Below, piece by piece: positions 40,456 through 51,186 of a DNA stretch of 64,000 nucleotides. Within the stretch, counting starts at the first letter, position 1. The number at the start of each line of letters is the position of its first letter. A model generated the notes under the pieces. That model saw only the letters and a list, made by a program, of their open reading frames with translations. It did not search any database and was not told where the DNA came from. A program made the position numbers and the translations under genes. The DNA comes from Alnus glutinosa (lineage: Eukaryota; Streptophyta; Magnoliopsida; Fagales; Betulaceae), in the NCBI RefSeq assembly GCF_958979055.1, contig NC_084890.1, forward strand, positions 496,001-560,000, in the 5' to 3' direction.

Positions 40456-41118
40456 GGACACAAATCTATATTATAACTCAATCACAAATATTCAAGTTAT
40501 ATCATTTACTTTTTTAAAATAGTTAAAGTGTTTTCAAAACAACTACTACTAAAAAAAAGGGTTCAAAAGGCAGCCTATAAATGTCGTAAGAATGCAAAAT
40601 CCGCCTGCTTACTTGCTCGGGTGATTTGGGCTCCACCTGCTCGGGCATCATGGCTTGAGGTCCAAATCCGCCTTAGACCAGGGTCTGATAGTCTCGTTCA
40701 ATTATTACACCTCTTCCTAAGCCTGTTGTGGCATTATGCCTACACTAGATATGTGCAAATGGGTTTTGTGTGTTTCAATTTGCTCATTGTTCTCTCAAGT
40801 TAAGCGGAATTTCAGTTAGCATAGTTGGCATGTAGATGCGAATTTATCATTGAAAGTAACAATTTGGTGCCTATAAATTTAGGCGCTAGTGCTCATCGCA
40901 GAAATTCATTCTTGTTTAAAACCTTGAGGAAATTGACATGTTGGGTTTGAGAATTTTCAAATATTATATATGTTTTCACTTAGATTGTAGTCGTGGAATT
41001 CATTCAAAATTGGCATTCAATCCAACAAATGGCCGAGAAGGGTTAAGACACAACATTCACAAAAAGGGGGGGACCTCACTTAGTTAAAAAGTTTAGTTTC
41101 CGAATCATAAACAACGTA
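40040..41118. other. Gene-free spacer between TRM10 and tRNA-Thr
   Basis: It holds the TRM10 3' UTR, two A runs and a (TA)n microsatellite at 40418-40450. A moderately G/C-rich stretch at 40600-40740 could not be assigned. Confidence 0.5.
40418..40450. repeat. (TA)n microsatellite
   Basis: About 16 uninterrupted TA units followed by 'cacacgg'. Confidence 0.95.
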
Positions 41119-41190
41119 GCTTCCATAGCATAGTGGTAGTGCGTTCGCTTCGTAAGCGAAAGGTCGCGAGTTCGATCCTCGCTGGGAGCT
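41119..41190 (+). tRNA. tRNA-Thr, anticodon CGT
   Basis: A full cloverleaf can be drawn. The acceptor stem pairs GCTTCCA with TGGGAGC (one T-G pair), the D arm is GCATAGTGGTAGTGC, and the anticodon stem pairs TTCGC with GCGAA. The loop TTCGTAA places CGT at 41151-41153, which reads the threonine codon ACG. The T arm is GCGAG-TTCGATC-CTCGC. Box A (TAGCATAGTGG) and box B (GAGTTCGATCC) are intact. A TTTT Pol III terminator starts right at the 3' end (41190-41193). No intron and no encoded CCA, as in plant nuclear tRNA genes. Confidence 0.95.
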
Positions 41191-41735
41191 TTTCGTTTTG
41201 GCCTTTTTCATATCCCTTATAACTGTCAGTCTGTCATTTTTTCAAAGGTCCAATTACTTAGATGGTATCGTTCACCTAACATCTCAGTACGACTGTCACA
41301 AACTCAATCCTCGCTTTGGCGCTCGATCTATTCGCCCTTCAGAATTAAGATCGATCATTCATCAGCAAAATGCACGTTTTGGCTTCATTACCTCAAGATG
41401 AAAGTTTTTCAACCATTAATTCATTATATGATTGCTTAACTTGGTGATCATTACGTCTGTTTTCTCTTCTTTTTTCTTAGATCGAGAGAGATGAAGACAT
41501 GCATCATGAAAATTCTAAAGCAATTGTAGGGCTCCTGCCTCCCGGTGTGTGTTATATATATATACCCAACACCTCCACGTACAAGGAAAAAAAAAGAAAA
41601 AAAAAAACCATGTTATTCCATTGCATGCATTAGATTCAAACAGCCATAGTCTCTCTCTCGATCTCCCCTCTTCTTTCACTAACTACGTTAGTGCTACCTC
41701 TGATCATTAGAGTAGCATTAAGTGGGTCAATTAGC
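41191..41735. other. Spacer between tRNA-Thr and the LEC1-like gene 3' end
   Basis: It contains the tRNA terminator and, on the minus strand, the probable 3' UTR of the NF-YB gene. Otherwise AT-rich with nothing recognised. Confidence 0.5.
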
Positions 41736-43208
41736 TCACTTGTACTGGCCACGTGGCTCACCGTTTGCCACTGCAGCAGCCTGCTGGGACGAGCCAGCAT
41801 TGGCTGCATCTCTCAAGTATCCACCACCCATGTGATGATCGGCAGCTCCAAAAAACCCATGGTGATGATGGCCGGCCATCTGGAAAACCGGCGCAAATGC
41901 GGCAGCAGCAGCAACCCCCAGCGTGCTAAACTCGACCGCCCTCTTCCCGAGCGGTTCACCTCTTAGGGACCCACGATCGCCCTCCATCTCACGGTAGCGG
42001 TGGAGGTACACGGTGAGCGGCTCGATGTAGTCATCGAAGCCCAGCTTGCTCATTGCCCAGAGCACGTCCTCTGCAGTGATAGTCTTACGCTGCTCGCGTT
42101 GGCACCGCTCGTTGGCCTCGCCGGTGATGAAGCTGATGTACTCGGAGACACACTCTTGGATTGTTTCCTTTGCATCGTCCGAGATCTTGGCATGCGGAGG
42201 AAGGATCTTGCGCATGATCCTTATCACGTTAGCGATCGGCATGAACCTGTCTTGCTCCCTTACCGTGCATTCGTTGTCTTCCGTGCTTGAATGACTGTTG
42301 GCGTGGTTGATCTCCGCCAGCCTCATTTTGATATTTGTTAGCTTCAGCCCTGCCATGCACGATACAAAGTTGTGATTTTCACCATTCGTTTGAGTATTAA
42401 TCCATGAAACCTCATCGATCGCCTCTAGACAGAGACCAATATATAGTACTTCTATCTCATGTATCCCGACATTCTATGCCGACAAGTTTACCTAGCTACT
42501 ATTTTTAACTATTTCAGTAATTATGGACGAGCTAGTATTACTAAAAAGAACGTACTAACAACTTTTAATTGCGACCAGTTTTTTAACAAAATTGACGTGA
42601 ACGTCTAAAATGATTAAACTAAAATTTAATTTGTCAGTCTATTTAGTTGGCAGTTGATTTATCAATCATATACTTCTAATCGTTTTACAAATTATAAACT
42701 GTCATCATGCCAATTAATAAAAATATTTTAATAAAAGCCATAATAACTGATTTTTTTTTTTTTTTACATATTATGGACTACACATCAATTTGTAAAAAGA
42801 CCATAATAAATATTTTAATACTCCAAATATTTTTCTTATATATATCAATCCAATTATGGGACCATGGAATATTGCATGAGATCTGTTTAATTTAAGGTTG
42901 CTAGCTAGAGCTCTTGGTTACAGCCCCTAGGTAATTAATTAAGAAACACGACACGCAAGAAGTGAACAAACACCAAAGAATAGCTCTGATTGGGACTCGG
43001 AAAAAGAAGACAAACAACCCAGCCAACCCTATTCATGCATGTATTTTTGTCTTCATATCATATAATTTTAAACGCAGCTCGAGAAAGGTGGGTCATAATT
43101 TAAAATATTTCTTCTTTTTATGTCAACTACTCAAAAAACAAAAACCAAATCAAAACCTAACGTAATTCTTATAAATTCAACAGTTAATTTTATAGCTAAG
43201 AAAATATG

Positions 43209-43258
<50 letters not shown>

Positions 43259-44393
43259 GTCATTTTTAAAACACAACACAATAACTAATATAAACTAAAT
43301 GTAATAAAGTTATCTTTTTTTAAAATATGAGACATTGATCAATATAAAATAAATGTGATAAATAAATATAAAGAGAATTGAAGCATTATATATGTAGCCT
43401 TATCTTAGCTTATGCATGGAAGGCACTTGTCTCCTGTAGGGTCATATGTGGCCTGCATTAAAAATGCCACTTGTACAGCCCCAGCATGTGTTTCAAATTT
43501 CCTCAGTCGTCGTTTCCTTAATTTTAATTATCAACTACCATTTTAGCCTACAGCAATCTCAGCTTATGGTACTTTGAGTTGAATAAAAAAGAAGAGATCG
43601 AGATGATCAAGAATATTATTACTGCAAGGAAGGATGCCAATTTCCAAAGCAACAGTCAATCGCATAAATATATTTGCAGCAGATGAGCAGATGTTTAGAC
43701 CATTCTATTGTGAATATATATATATATAAAGTGAGGAAGAGAGGGCAATTAACAATAATGTCTGCACGTTTTTCTAAAGAAAACTGAAATTTCCAAAACA
43801 AACAAAAGATCGAGGAAGAACACAAGAAATAGAGCTGCATTAAGTAAAAGATAGAGAAACTCGATGAAGTTAAAATAGAGATCGAAAAATATGCCAAAAT
43901 TTCAAAAATATCAACAAAATTAAATGGTCCGAGTTCCTTCAAAAGCCCTAGCCAGGGCTCGCTCGCGGTTTAAATGGTGTGCCAATAATGTACGTTGAAC
44001 ATTGAAAAAAGAAGAGAAAAAAAAAGGGGTTGTTCTAGGTCTGAAAGCTCAAAATGCAGCCTATTTTATTGCTAAGGGGGAGCTGATCAGAGTGAAGATA
44101 CATTTCTATGTGCATAATAATGTATTCGTCCAACGTGAAAAAGAAAAAAGAAGATATTTCATTTGCATGCAAGAGAAGAACAATATTACACGGGGGGATA
44201 TCTTCGACATACAAAATGATACTATTTTCAGTTTGTTTTGCTTCCTTTCATGCGAGAACGAAAAGCAAGATCTTCGAGAAGGATATATAACAAGAAGCGT
44301 TATATATAAGCATAGGAAATGTATATACATATATACTTTACCAGAGCTTGCGTTAGGGATCTTGCGGTAGCCATTGAAGCCTCCACGTTCCAT
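41736..44393 (-). CDS. L1L: LEC1-like NF-YB subunit (L1L / NF-YB6 type)
   Basis: Histone-fold B subunit of the CCAAT-binding NF-Y complex, of the LEC1 class that controls embryo and seed maturation. Two exons, 44393-44342 (coding [17 protein letters not shown]) and 42349-41736, give 666 nt and 221 aa, with an intron of about 2.0 kb. The B domain covers about residues 48-138 ([20 protein letters not shown], then [20 protein letters not shown]). The Asp at position 51 is the residue that marks LEC1-type members against ordinary NF-YB proteins. The tail is alanine/His/Gly-rich and ends GEPRGQYK, much like Arabidopsis NF-YB6. The intron holds an (AT)n repeat. An ABRE-like G-box lies 135 bp upstream of the ATG. 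Synteny with At5g47670 supports the call. Confidence 0.95.
43213..43254. repeat. (AT)n microsatellite in L1L intron
   Basis: About 21 uninterrupted AT units inside the long intron of the LEC1-like gene. Confidence 0.95.
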
Positions 44394-44414
44394 TTCGGAT
44401 TTCTCCACACACAC

Positions 44415-44433
44415 ACTCTCTCTCTCTCTCTCT
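44415..44433. repeat. (CT)n tract in L1L 5' UTR
   Basis: CT repeats just upstream of the L1L start codon, preceded by (AC)n; on the sense strand this is a GA-rich leader, common in plant 5' UTRs. Confidence 0.85.
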
Positions 44434-44527
44434 GAAAATTTGATCAATCTGTGAGTGGAGTTGAAGCTGTACGTATGTATTACTTGGCAAGTGTCGAGGT
44501 ACGTATATAGTGCCCAAAAGCGGACAC

Positions 44528-44533
44528 CACGTG
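44528..44533. promoter_or_regulatory. G-box / ABRE-like element (CACGTG) upstream of L1L
   Basis: CACGTG in the context 'ccacgtgtaag', 135 bp upstream of the L1L start codon. ACGTG cores bind bZIP and bHLH factors and are common in seed-expressed, ABA-responsive promoters. Function is inference from the motif and the gene class. Confidence 0.45.
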
Positions 44534-44970
44534 TAAGCGGCGACATGAACGAGGAACCCTCTGGTGTTACCCGGTTAGAAACAACAGTTACAGTTGGACA
44601 GCACTCAGAGCAGCACTGCAGCAGCTCGATATGACCGGCATTCGTAGGTTGCCCCCTGAACACGCACTTGCACAGCGCTGACATGACATGGAAGTGGGCC
44701 TAGCTTTCAAGTTGGACCCACGTCCAATGTGGCCATGGGTTCAATTAGTGGGAATATTTGGGTTCACGATGGATAGAGATCTTCAACTTATTCGACCCGC
44801 TTATTGTAACAAAGTCTCCATCAGTCCGTTCACTTGTTAAGACATATGAATTTTATTAAAAACAAATAAAAAAAATCACATTTATCATTTAAATTACTAG
44901 TAATCATATACAAATTTGTTGAGAATCTAGATCCAGAGTTGAGACACTGTTGGCACATCTTGTTTTTACG

Positions 44971-44971
<1 letters not shown>

Positions 44972-45031
<60 letters not shown>
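44972..45031. repeat. (TA)n microsatellite, 60 bp
   Basis: Thirty uninterrupted TA units, the longest dinucleotide repeat in the window. Confidence 0.97.
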
Positions 45032-45033
<2 letters not shown>

Positions 45034-46413
45034 TTGTCTGAATTTTATAAAAATTTAAGCAATTTAAGAAAATTATGTTTGTGGGGTGCCAATTTACTAA
45101 AGCAATCTAGAATGTAAGACTCACTTGCTTGCTCGTGATAGGTGAGCCTTGCAATTCTTCACTCTTAGACTACTCAAATTTTTGTAAAATTTGCAACCTA
45201 ATAACAAAAAATTCCGATCCCCACTTTCAATCTGTTATTGAAAGAATGTGTCTTTTGAGTACGGCTAGCTATATAGAATCAATTAAGTTCTTTTCTGCTG
45301 GAAGGGTCAAAGCATTAATTGAACGGCCAAATTTATTTTGACAGGAGTCCAACCTAATTTTTTAGACCAAAAAGAATATAAATATTTTAAGAAAAAAAAT
45401 TAAACTTAAGGAAAAATTATAACTATGTATAAAAATGTGGGTTAATTGTACAATTGGTATATGGAATTAGCCTAAATCACGAATTATTCTATGTTGTACA
45501 AAAAGTTTATGGAGGATTATTGTGGTAAACTATAATTACGAATCACTCTTTGAACTCGTTTTTCGTTCACTAAGTTAACAGAATCCGTTAGTTTGCCACC
45601 TTCATATAAATAGTGAGATAACCGCTAAATATCATTTGTATTGTGATCCACTAACGGACTCCGCTAACTATATATATAAATTTTTAAGTAAAGGGGAGGG
45701 GGGCTAGGCCCGTAACCCCCCAGTCCTGTTCCAGCTTATCAGGTTTGAATTATGGCTTCAACTAAATCCTTATGGAAGTGTTCAAATTCGTAATTAGTAG
45801 TCCACAACGGCAGTTCCGCTAACTAAATATTATTTTGACTAATTAAGATGTTAAAATGAGAGCAAAATAAGTTTGTATGTGGCTCATAAAAAACATTTAG
45901 TGAGTACTATTCACTCAAAATAAAGTTTTTTTTTTCTAATTAACCTCTAAAATTATGTCTTCTGTTAATAAAAAATAAAGAATTTTTTTTTAAAAAAATA
46001 TTTAAATAGAATAATAAAAATAAACAGTTAAAAAAGAGAATTGATCCGACATGTAAATGCTTAAAAAAAGTGAATAGTTAAAATAAAATAAAATTGTAAG
46101 CTAAAATAAAAAACAAAATTCGCTAATTGAACGTGAATTCTCTAAAACCTCAAACCTTTCTTTTGAAATTTAGATCCAACGTACATATCTGTCCCAAATC
46201 CCAATGGTTAATAATAACAGCAACGAAACGTCAGGTCGTACAAAATGGAAGTGAATTAGCATCCATATATACTTACTTGGCCAACTGTTGCTACCCTCTC
46301 CCAAGCGACACCATGCAAACTATTTATATGCCCAATGATAACCCAAATGTGTGCATGTGATCCTCACAATCAAGATCTTGTACAAGTTAGTTAAGGCCGG
46401 TTTGGTGGTATCG

Positions 46414-46596
46414 ATGAAGATGGAAAAGTATGGCTGTCGCGCCGGTTCGTTAGTGATGATAATCCTGGTGGCGGCTCTGCTCCTCTCCCTTCCATTGTTG
46501 ATGGGTCCATTGCAACCACCTCCTGCTTCTATTCTCCTTATCTTCGCGGTGCTGTTCGTAGCCATTCTCATTTTCCTCCATCAAGCCTCCAACTGA
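46414..46596 (+). CDS. Putative small membrane protein, OSR/ARGOS-like
   Basis: A 60-residue open frame (start MKMEKYGCRAGSLV). It has two hydrophobic segments, about residues 12-30 and 39-57, split by a proline-rich link (LLMGPLQPPP). That arrangement resembles the OSR domain of ARGOS and ARGOS-like proteins, where two helices flank an LPPLPPPP motif and the protein sits in the ER membrane and affects ethylene response and organ size. The match to LPPLPPPP is only partial, so the family is uncertain. An in-frame ATG at 46351 would give 81 residues. A possible TATA (tatttatatg) lies at about 46321. No introns. Confidence 0.5.
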   Translation: MKMEKYGCRAGSLVMIILVAALLLSLPLLMGPLQPPPASILLIFAVLFVAILIFLHQASN

Positions 46597-49251
46597 TGTA
46601 TATATATACCTTCTTTTTTCTGTGTTTTGAGATTTGTCGTTTGGTTACGTTTTCGGTTGACGACGGAGCATGTAGTATACATACTGTGCATTTGGAGATC
46701 GTCTGATTCTTCTTTCTAGTCTTCTGTTTATTGTGTACTTCAATGTTTTATCATCGCTTACTCTCAGGATGTCTTATTAGTGTAACGCTACACACACCCT
46801 TAATCTAGCTCTCACTCTTTTTTATATTTTTTTTAGTTGCTTTTAAAATTATCATTAGATTTGAAAATAATAATAATTATATTTTGATCGAACTGTAATT
46901 TTAAAAGTTACATCAGGAGTGTGAGAAAAAGAATGCGTGTAGCATTACTCGTCTTATTATTGCTTATTCTTAAGGATGGTAATTTGTGTTTGCATGTCGA
47001 ATTTGAGTCGTGTTGATCAGATATAAGTATAAGACTATATAAGTCAACTCTAACCCTCTAATTTCATATTGGGTTCGTGTCATGTTTGTAGATCGTGTAA
47101 AAAATTTCAGTCCTAACTATTGTTTGCGGATTCGGATCGTGTTGAAATATATGTATATAAAGCGTCAACCCTAACCGACCTATTGAATTAACTGAGTTAA
47201 ACTTTTAATTTAAACATTAACTCATTAATTTTGTGTCGAATTCTTGAATTTTGTAAAAAATTGCCGTGTGATTTCAGTTTTCGTTTCACACTTTTTAACT
47301 TTAGACTTTAGTTTGTAATTAAATGATTTTAAGACCTGTTTTTCAACGTCTGAAAATCAAGACCTCTACTTACTTGAATAAAATAAAAAAAAAATAAAAA
47401 AATCAGACCTCATCCATTATCCTTGTTGTCAAATAGGTAAATAGAACACAATGTAATCTATACAAAAAATAGAACACAATGTAAAAATACAATTGTGCCT
47501 AATTTTATTTATTTATTTATTATTATTATTATTATTTAAAAAAAAAACACACACACTTCAAGGCTCTAGCCGTGGAGAGGCCATGGATAATTTAACTAGT
47601 ATATTAACTAAGCTTACTTAATGCAACTTCATATATATACTCTCCTAATTAGTAAAACCCCAACATTTGCTTTATATAAACTAGGACCGACAATTTTATT
47701 CATGATTCATGAATACGAAATTAGCGAGTAAGAGTCGAGAAGTTTAACATATTTAATTATATGAGTTGGTAATCTTATATTCATACTTTGACATGATCCG
47801 AACCCGGCATGCGATATAAGAGCTGGCAATTTTTTATATGACCAACAAACCGACACAAACTCAACATGAAATTAGCGAATTACAATTGAAGGGTATGTAT
47901 AACCTGTTTAATTAAATATGCCAGATTAAAATTGACCAAAATAGTCTTATGCCTCTATTTTGACTTAAACACGATAAGCTAGCGAACACGAATTGCCGTA
48001 TATAAACCCAATAGTCTCTCAACCTCTTTGACGCTCTCTCTCCTTTCCACAGGATAAGATGACCCTTAACAGTGATAAGACAAACAAACTGTGCTTTTGT
48101 TCTTCATGGCGTTGCTCTCTCGGCCACCTATTGAATTATCATTGGTATTTCGGTTCATCCATTTCCTCATTTGAAGCTACCTTTATAGGGTGATGAGCAA
48201 GTGCCAAATTTACACAAAAACTACTAACGTCTATTTAAGCACACCGTGCATGGAAGAATCCAACAAATCCAGAGTCTGAGCTTAAATTTTGAAGTTCATT
48301 GAGATTAAAAGCAATGCTGCTATTATGTTTTCTTCTGTTGAGAACTCAGTTCATCAGTTCATGCACGATGGGTCCAGGATTTGTTGCTAAAGGGGTTTGG
48401 ATAAAGGATTGTTCTTTTATTTTTTTATTTTTGGATTAAATGCCAAATCAATACATGTGGTAAGTTTGCCTAAATCAAACGAAACTTGGATGGAAAGACA
48501 ATTTACTCGACTCATATATATATATATATATATGAGGCATTTGGGACTGGCATCGCGTTTTAAAAGCCATTGACCTAGGTTTTCATTAAAAAAAAAAATG
48601 GATGGAACCTGAACGGAGAAGCCAAGTCGATATTTAGGTTTACAACAAGTATCACTTTACCGAGATAGCCGTTCTTTTTTTCTTTTTTTTTTTTTAATTT
48701 TTTTTTATCTTTACCTCAATCTGGCATATTGCTATATCATTTATTCAACTAGATGTCTCCATTCATGAAAAATAAGTCTTAGGCCTAACAGCCTGGACAA
48801 TGTTGTGCCTTACCGGATACATGGCAAATCTTAATTATAAAACTGACCCGCAAACCTTGCCGACAAAATTGATCGCCTTCAGAATAGGCACACTCACCAG
48901 CTACCAAAGCCCAGGCAGCCGATAAGGGTATCAAATAATTTAGAACTCTCCGAGCTTGCATGCCAATATTGCCAATTACCAGTTGCCAACAAAAGCTAGA
49001 ATGAACAGAGGAAGCATAACAGGGAATACCAACTCCAGTCCAGCAGTCGATTTCAGGCTAACTGCATAGCTTCATCTGTCAGTTGGACAAAAAAAAAAAG
49101 AGAGCATTAAAACACTCCCCTTGGCCAGACAAATAAAAGACGATACTATATATATCTAAAGGTTCAAAGCTGATATGATAAGAGTTCCAAAGGAAAAATA
49201 TTTTGCTCCAACGCTGCTTCTTTGAAATCACTAACAAAATTTTTGCAACAT
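46597..49251. other. Gene-free spacer with repeat debris
   Basis: It holds a 171-bp MITE at 46780-46950 and dispersed repeats around 46990-47290 and 47700-48000. These share a 'gtgtcgaatt...gtaaaaaattg' theme with sequence at 12400-12520 and 63170-63250. It also holds a short (TTA)n tract at 47518-47535 and the probable 3' UTR of the trihelix gene from about 49050. No gene was recognised. Confidence 0.5.
46780..46950. mobile_element. MITE with 9-bp target duplication (Mutator-like), 171 bp
   Basis: The left end is GTGTAACGCTACACACACCC. The reverse complement of the right end is GAGTAATGCTACACGCATTC. The 9-bp direct repeat GTCTTATTA lies immediately outside both ends (46771-46779 and 46951-46959). 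A 9-bp duplication with inverted ends points to the Mutator superfamily. It is too short to code for anything. Confidence 0.82.
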
Positions 49252-51186
49252 TCACTTCTTTTCACTCTTGGCCTCAATCTCACTGTTTGTGGCTTTACCT
49301 AGAAACCCTGGATCAATGAGTCCATTTCTGTATAGCATGTTCAACTCATGAAAATATTGGCATATCTTACCATCTGTAGGATGCTTCTTCCCTCTGAAGT
49401 TCCTGTTGATGCCCACCCATTTCTGTTTACACATCAATGCAGTCCGGTTGTAGCCCATATTGCGCAACCCAACAGATATCTCCTCCCATATAGATTGTTT
49501 GGAGCCTGTAAGGGGAGAATTATGTTCCAAAGCAGATCGAAGCGTAATCAGCGCTTGTACTTCAGCCTCTTCCCATTTTCTATTATTTGGATTACACTGA
49601 ATGTCATTTTGCATACCAATGTTACCTCCATCTTCTCCCTTGCATTGGGTGGTTACAGGTTCGAGAATTTGAATTTCGTGGCACAACAGATTCTGGATGA
49701 AAGAAATGAGGGCTAGGCTTCGAGATGTCTCTTGAGCTCTCATCTCCTCCTCCCTTTTGATTCTTTGCATCTCCAGCTGCTTCCAAGCTTCTTCTCTGAT
49801 TATTCTCTCCCTCTCCCTCTTCTCTATTATCTCTATCATCTGCTTATGCATCTGCTCCTGCCTCTCCATCACTTTACTGACCAAATTTTCCAGAAAAAGC
49901 TCAAGCTTTCTCCTTGATTTTCTCTTCCTCTTCCGGTTCATAGGTTCTCTGATGTTTGCTGTCGAATTATCATCACCATTCTCATCATCTGATGATGAGC
50001 TGCAAGTAGAAATAATCTGTCAAATTGGTTTTAGAAGTGTTTTGGGGTTCGGATTAAAATACAATCCTAATATCCAAACCCTTGAAAACCTGAAGAGCCA
50101 TGACTTGTACCACAAAATTTTTACAATGGTCCTATTTTCTACCCCAATGTTTTTACCAAGTCTTAACAGAAACTAATAACATTCAAGCAACCAAATTTTT
50201 GCTTTATTTATTTATTTATTTATTCTTTTTCTGTGGAAAGATCAAGGGATGCTACTTCAAATACAACCCCTTTACAAAGTTTTTCTTAAGCCAGCTACAG
50301 TTGATGCCAAGTTCCTACATCACCTGGCTTACCACTAAGTTCCTTTCCCAGAGTCCCAAAAGCTACCACCACCACTGGCATCCCACAAAATTAGAAAAAG
50401 AATAGACTAACTATGAGCAATACATACCCATATCTCAATTTCCTATAAAATTCTCTTAGAACTCATCTAAGTTCTCAAGGAAACATTCCCATAAAAGAAG
50501 TCTTTGGTTGTTCTTTATGCAATTGTGCATCAAAATTTAAAACCCAACTTTTTAGTAGAACACAAAAGCAAGAACTTCTACCCAGATCACTTTGGGAAAG
50601 CCCCCTTTCTTTCTTTCTTTCTTTTTTTTTTTTTAAAAAAAAAAACTTTTCCAAACAATGAAAAAGAAAATTAATAAAATAGACAAATAAAAAAATAGAT
50701 CTAAATTTATTGAAAGTGCACGTCGGAGATAAATACCAAACACACTCACCTAGACTCCTCGGCCTTGTCCTCACAGCTCAGGCCCCACTCGCCCGCACCC
50801 GGACCCGAACTGACTCTATCCGGGTCATCCCCCACCAACCCACCACCAAAGCCACCGCCTTTCACCGCTTCGCCGGCACCATATTTCCCCGGAGCCTCAA
50901 AGTACTCGCTGCGTGCTCCGTCAAGAAACCCCACCTCCTCCTCCTCCGTCGAGCAACTCCCTAGGGTCCCGGAGAGGGCCTCCGGATACCGGCCACTGCA
51001 GCACCTGATCGGACGGAGCTTCTTCGGCGGCAGGCTCTGGCCGTGCCCGATCAGCTCCGCGGGCGAGTGAATCGCCGCGGTAGGATGCGCGTAGATCAGC
51101 TCCACCGCCTCGGGAAACGGCGCCACATGGTCCGGGAACGCCATCTCCGTGCTTGGAGCTCCACCGTCGCCGGCGAAGCGCTCCAT
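49252..51186 (-). CDS. Trihelix transcription factor, single-domain GT type
   Basis: DNA-binding protein of the plant trihelix (GT factor) family. Two exons, 51186-50750 and 49999-49252, give 1185 nt and 394 aa. The N-terminal 145 residues are Gly/Pro/Ala-rich with an acidic run. The basic segment NRKRKRKSRRK (about 167-177) is a likely nuclear signal. A Glu/Arg-rich coiled coil spans about 178-242 (VMERQEQMHKQMIEIIEKRE). One trihelix domain lies at about 286-349 (RKWEEAEVQALITLRSAL, then MGYNRTALMCKQKWVGIN), with the three spaced tryptophan positions of the fold. GT-2 proteins have two such domains; this one has only the C-terminal one, like Arabidopsis At5g47660, which is its syntenic match. 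Confidence 0.92.

Larger units (their letters stand above)
44394..46413. other. L1L promoter and spacer
   Basis: About 400 bp of mixed composition (the L1L promoter), then AT-rich DNA with a 60-bp (TA)n tract. Repeat-like text at 45440-45840 ('caattggtatatggaattag', 'cagtcctgttccagc') belongs to a family I cannot name. No gene was recognised. Confidence 0.5.

Noticed and set aside
41691-42294. Open frames antisense to the L1L exon 2
   Set aside because: Shadows of the histone-fold coding strand.
45690-45780. Possible SINE ('cagtcctgttccagc', 'ggtttgaattatggcttcaa')
   Set aside because: Only a loose resemblance to the SINE family at 21305; no tail or duplication.
46990-47290. Possible LTR or solo LTR
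   Set aside because: Repeat-like and similar to 12400-12520 and 63170-63250, but no TG...CA ends, primer site or duplication was found.
50765-51070. Proline-rich frame antisense to trihelix exon 1
   Set aside because: G/C-rich shadow; the minus-strand frame continues through a good GT-AG junction into the trihelix domain.
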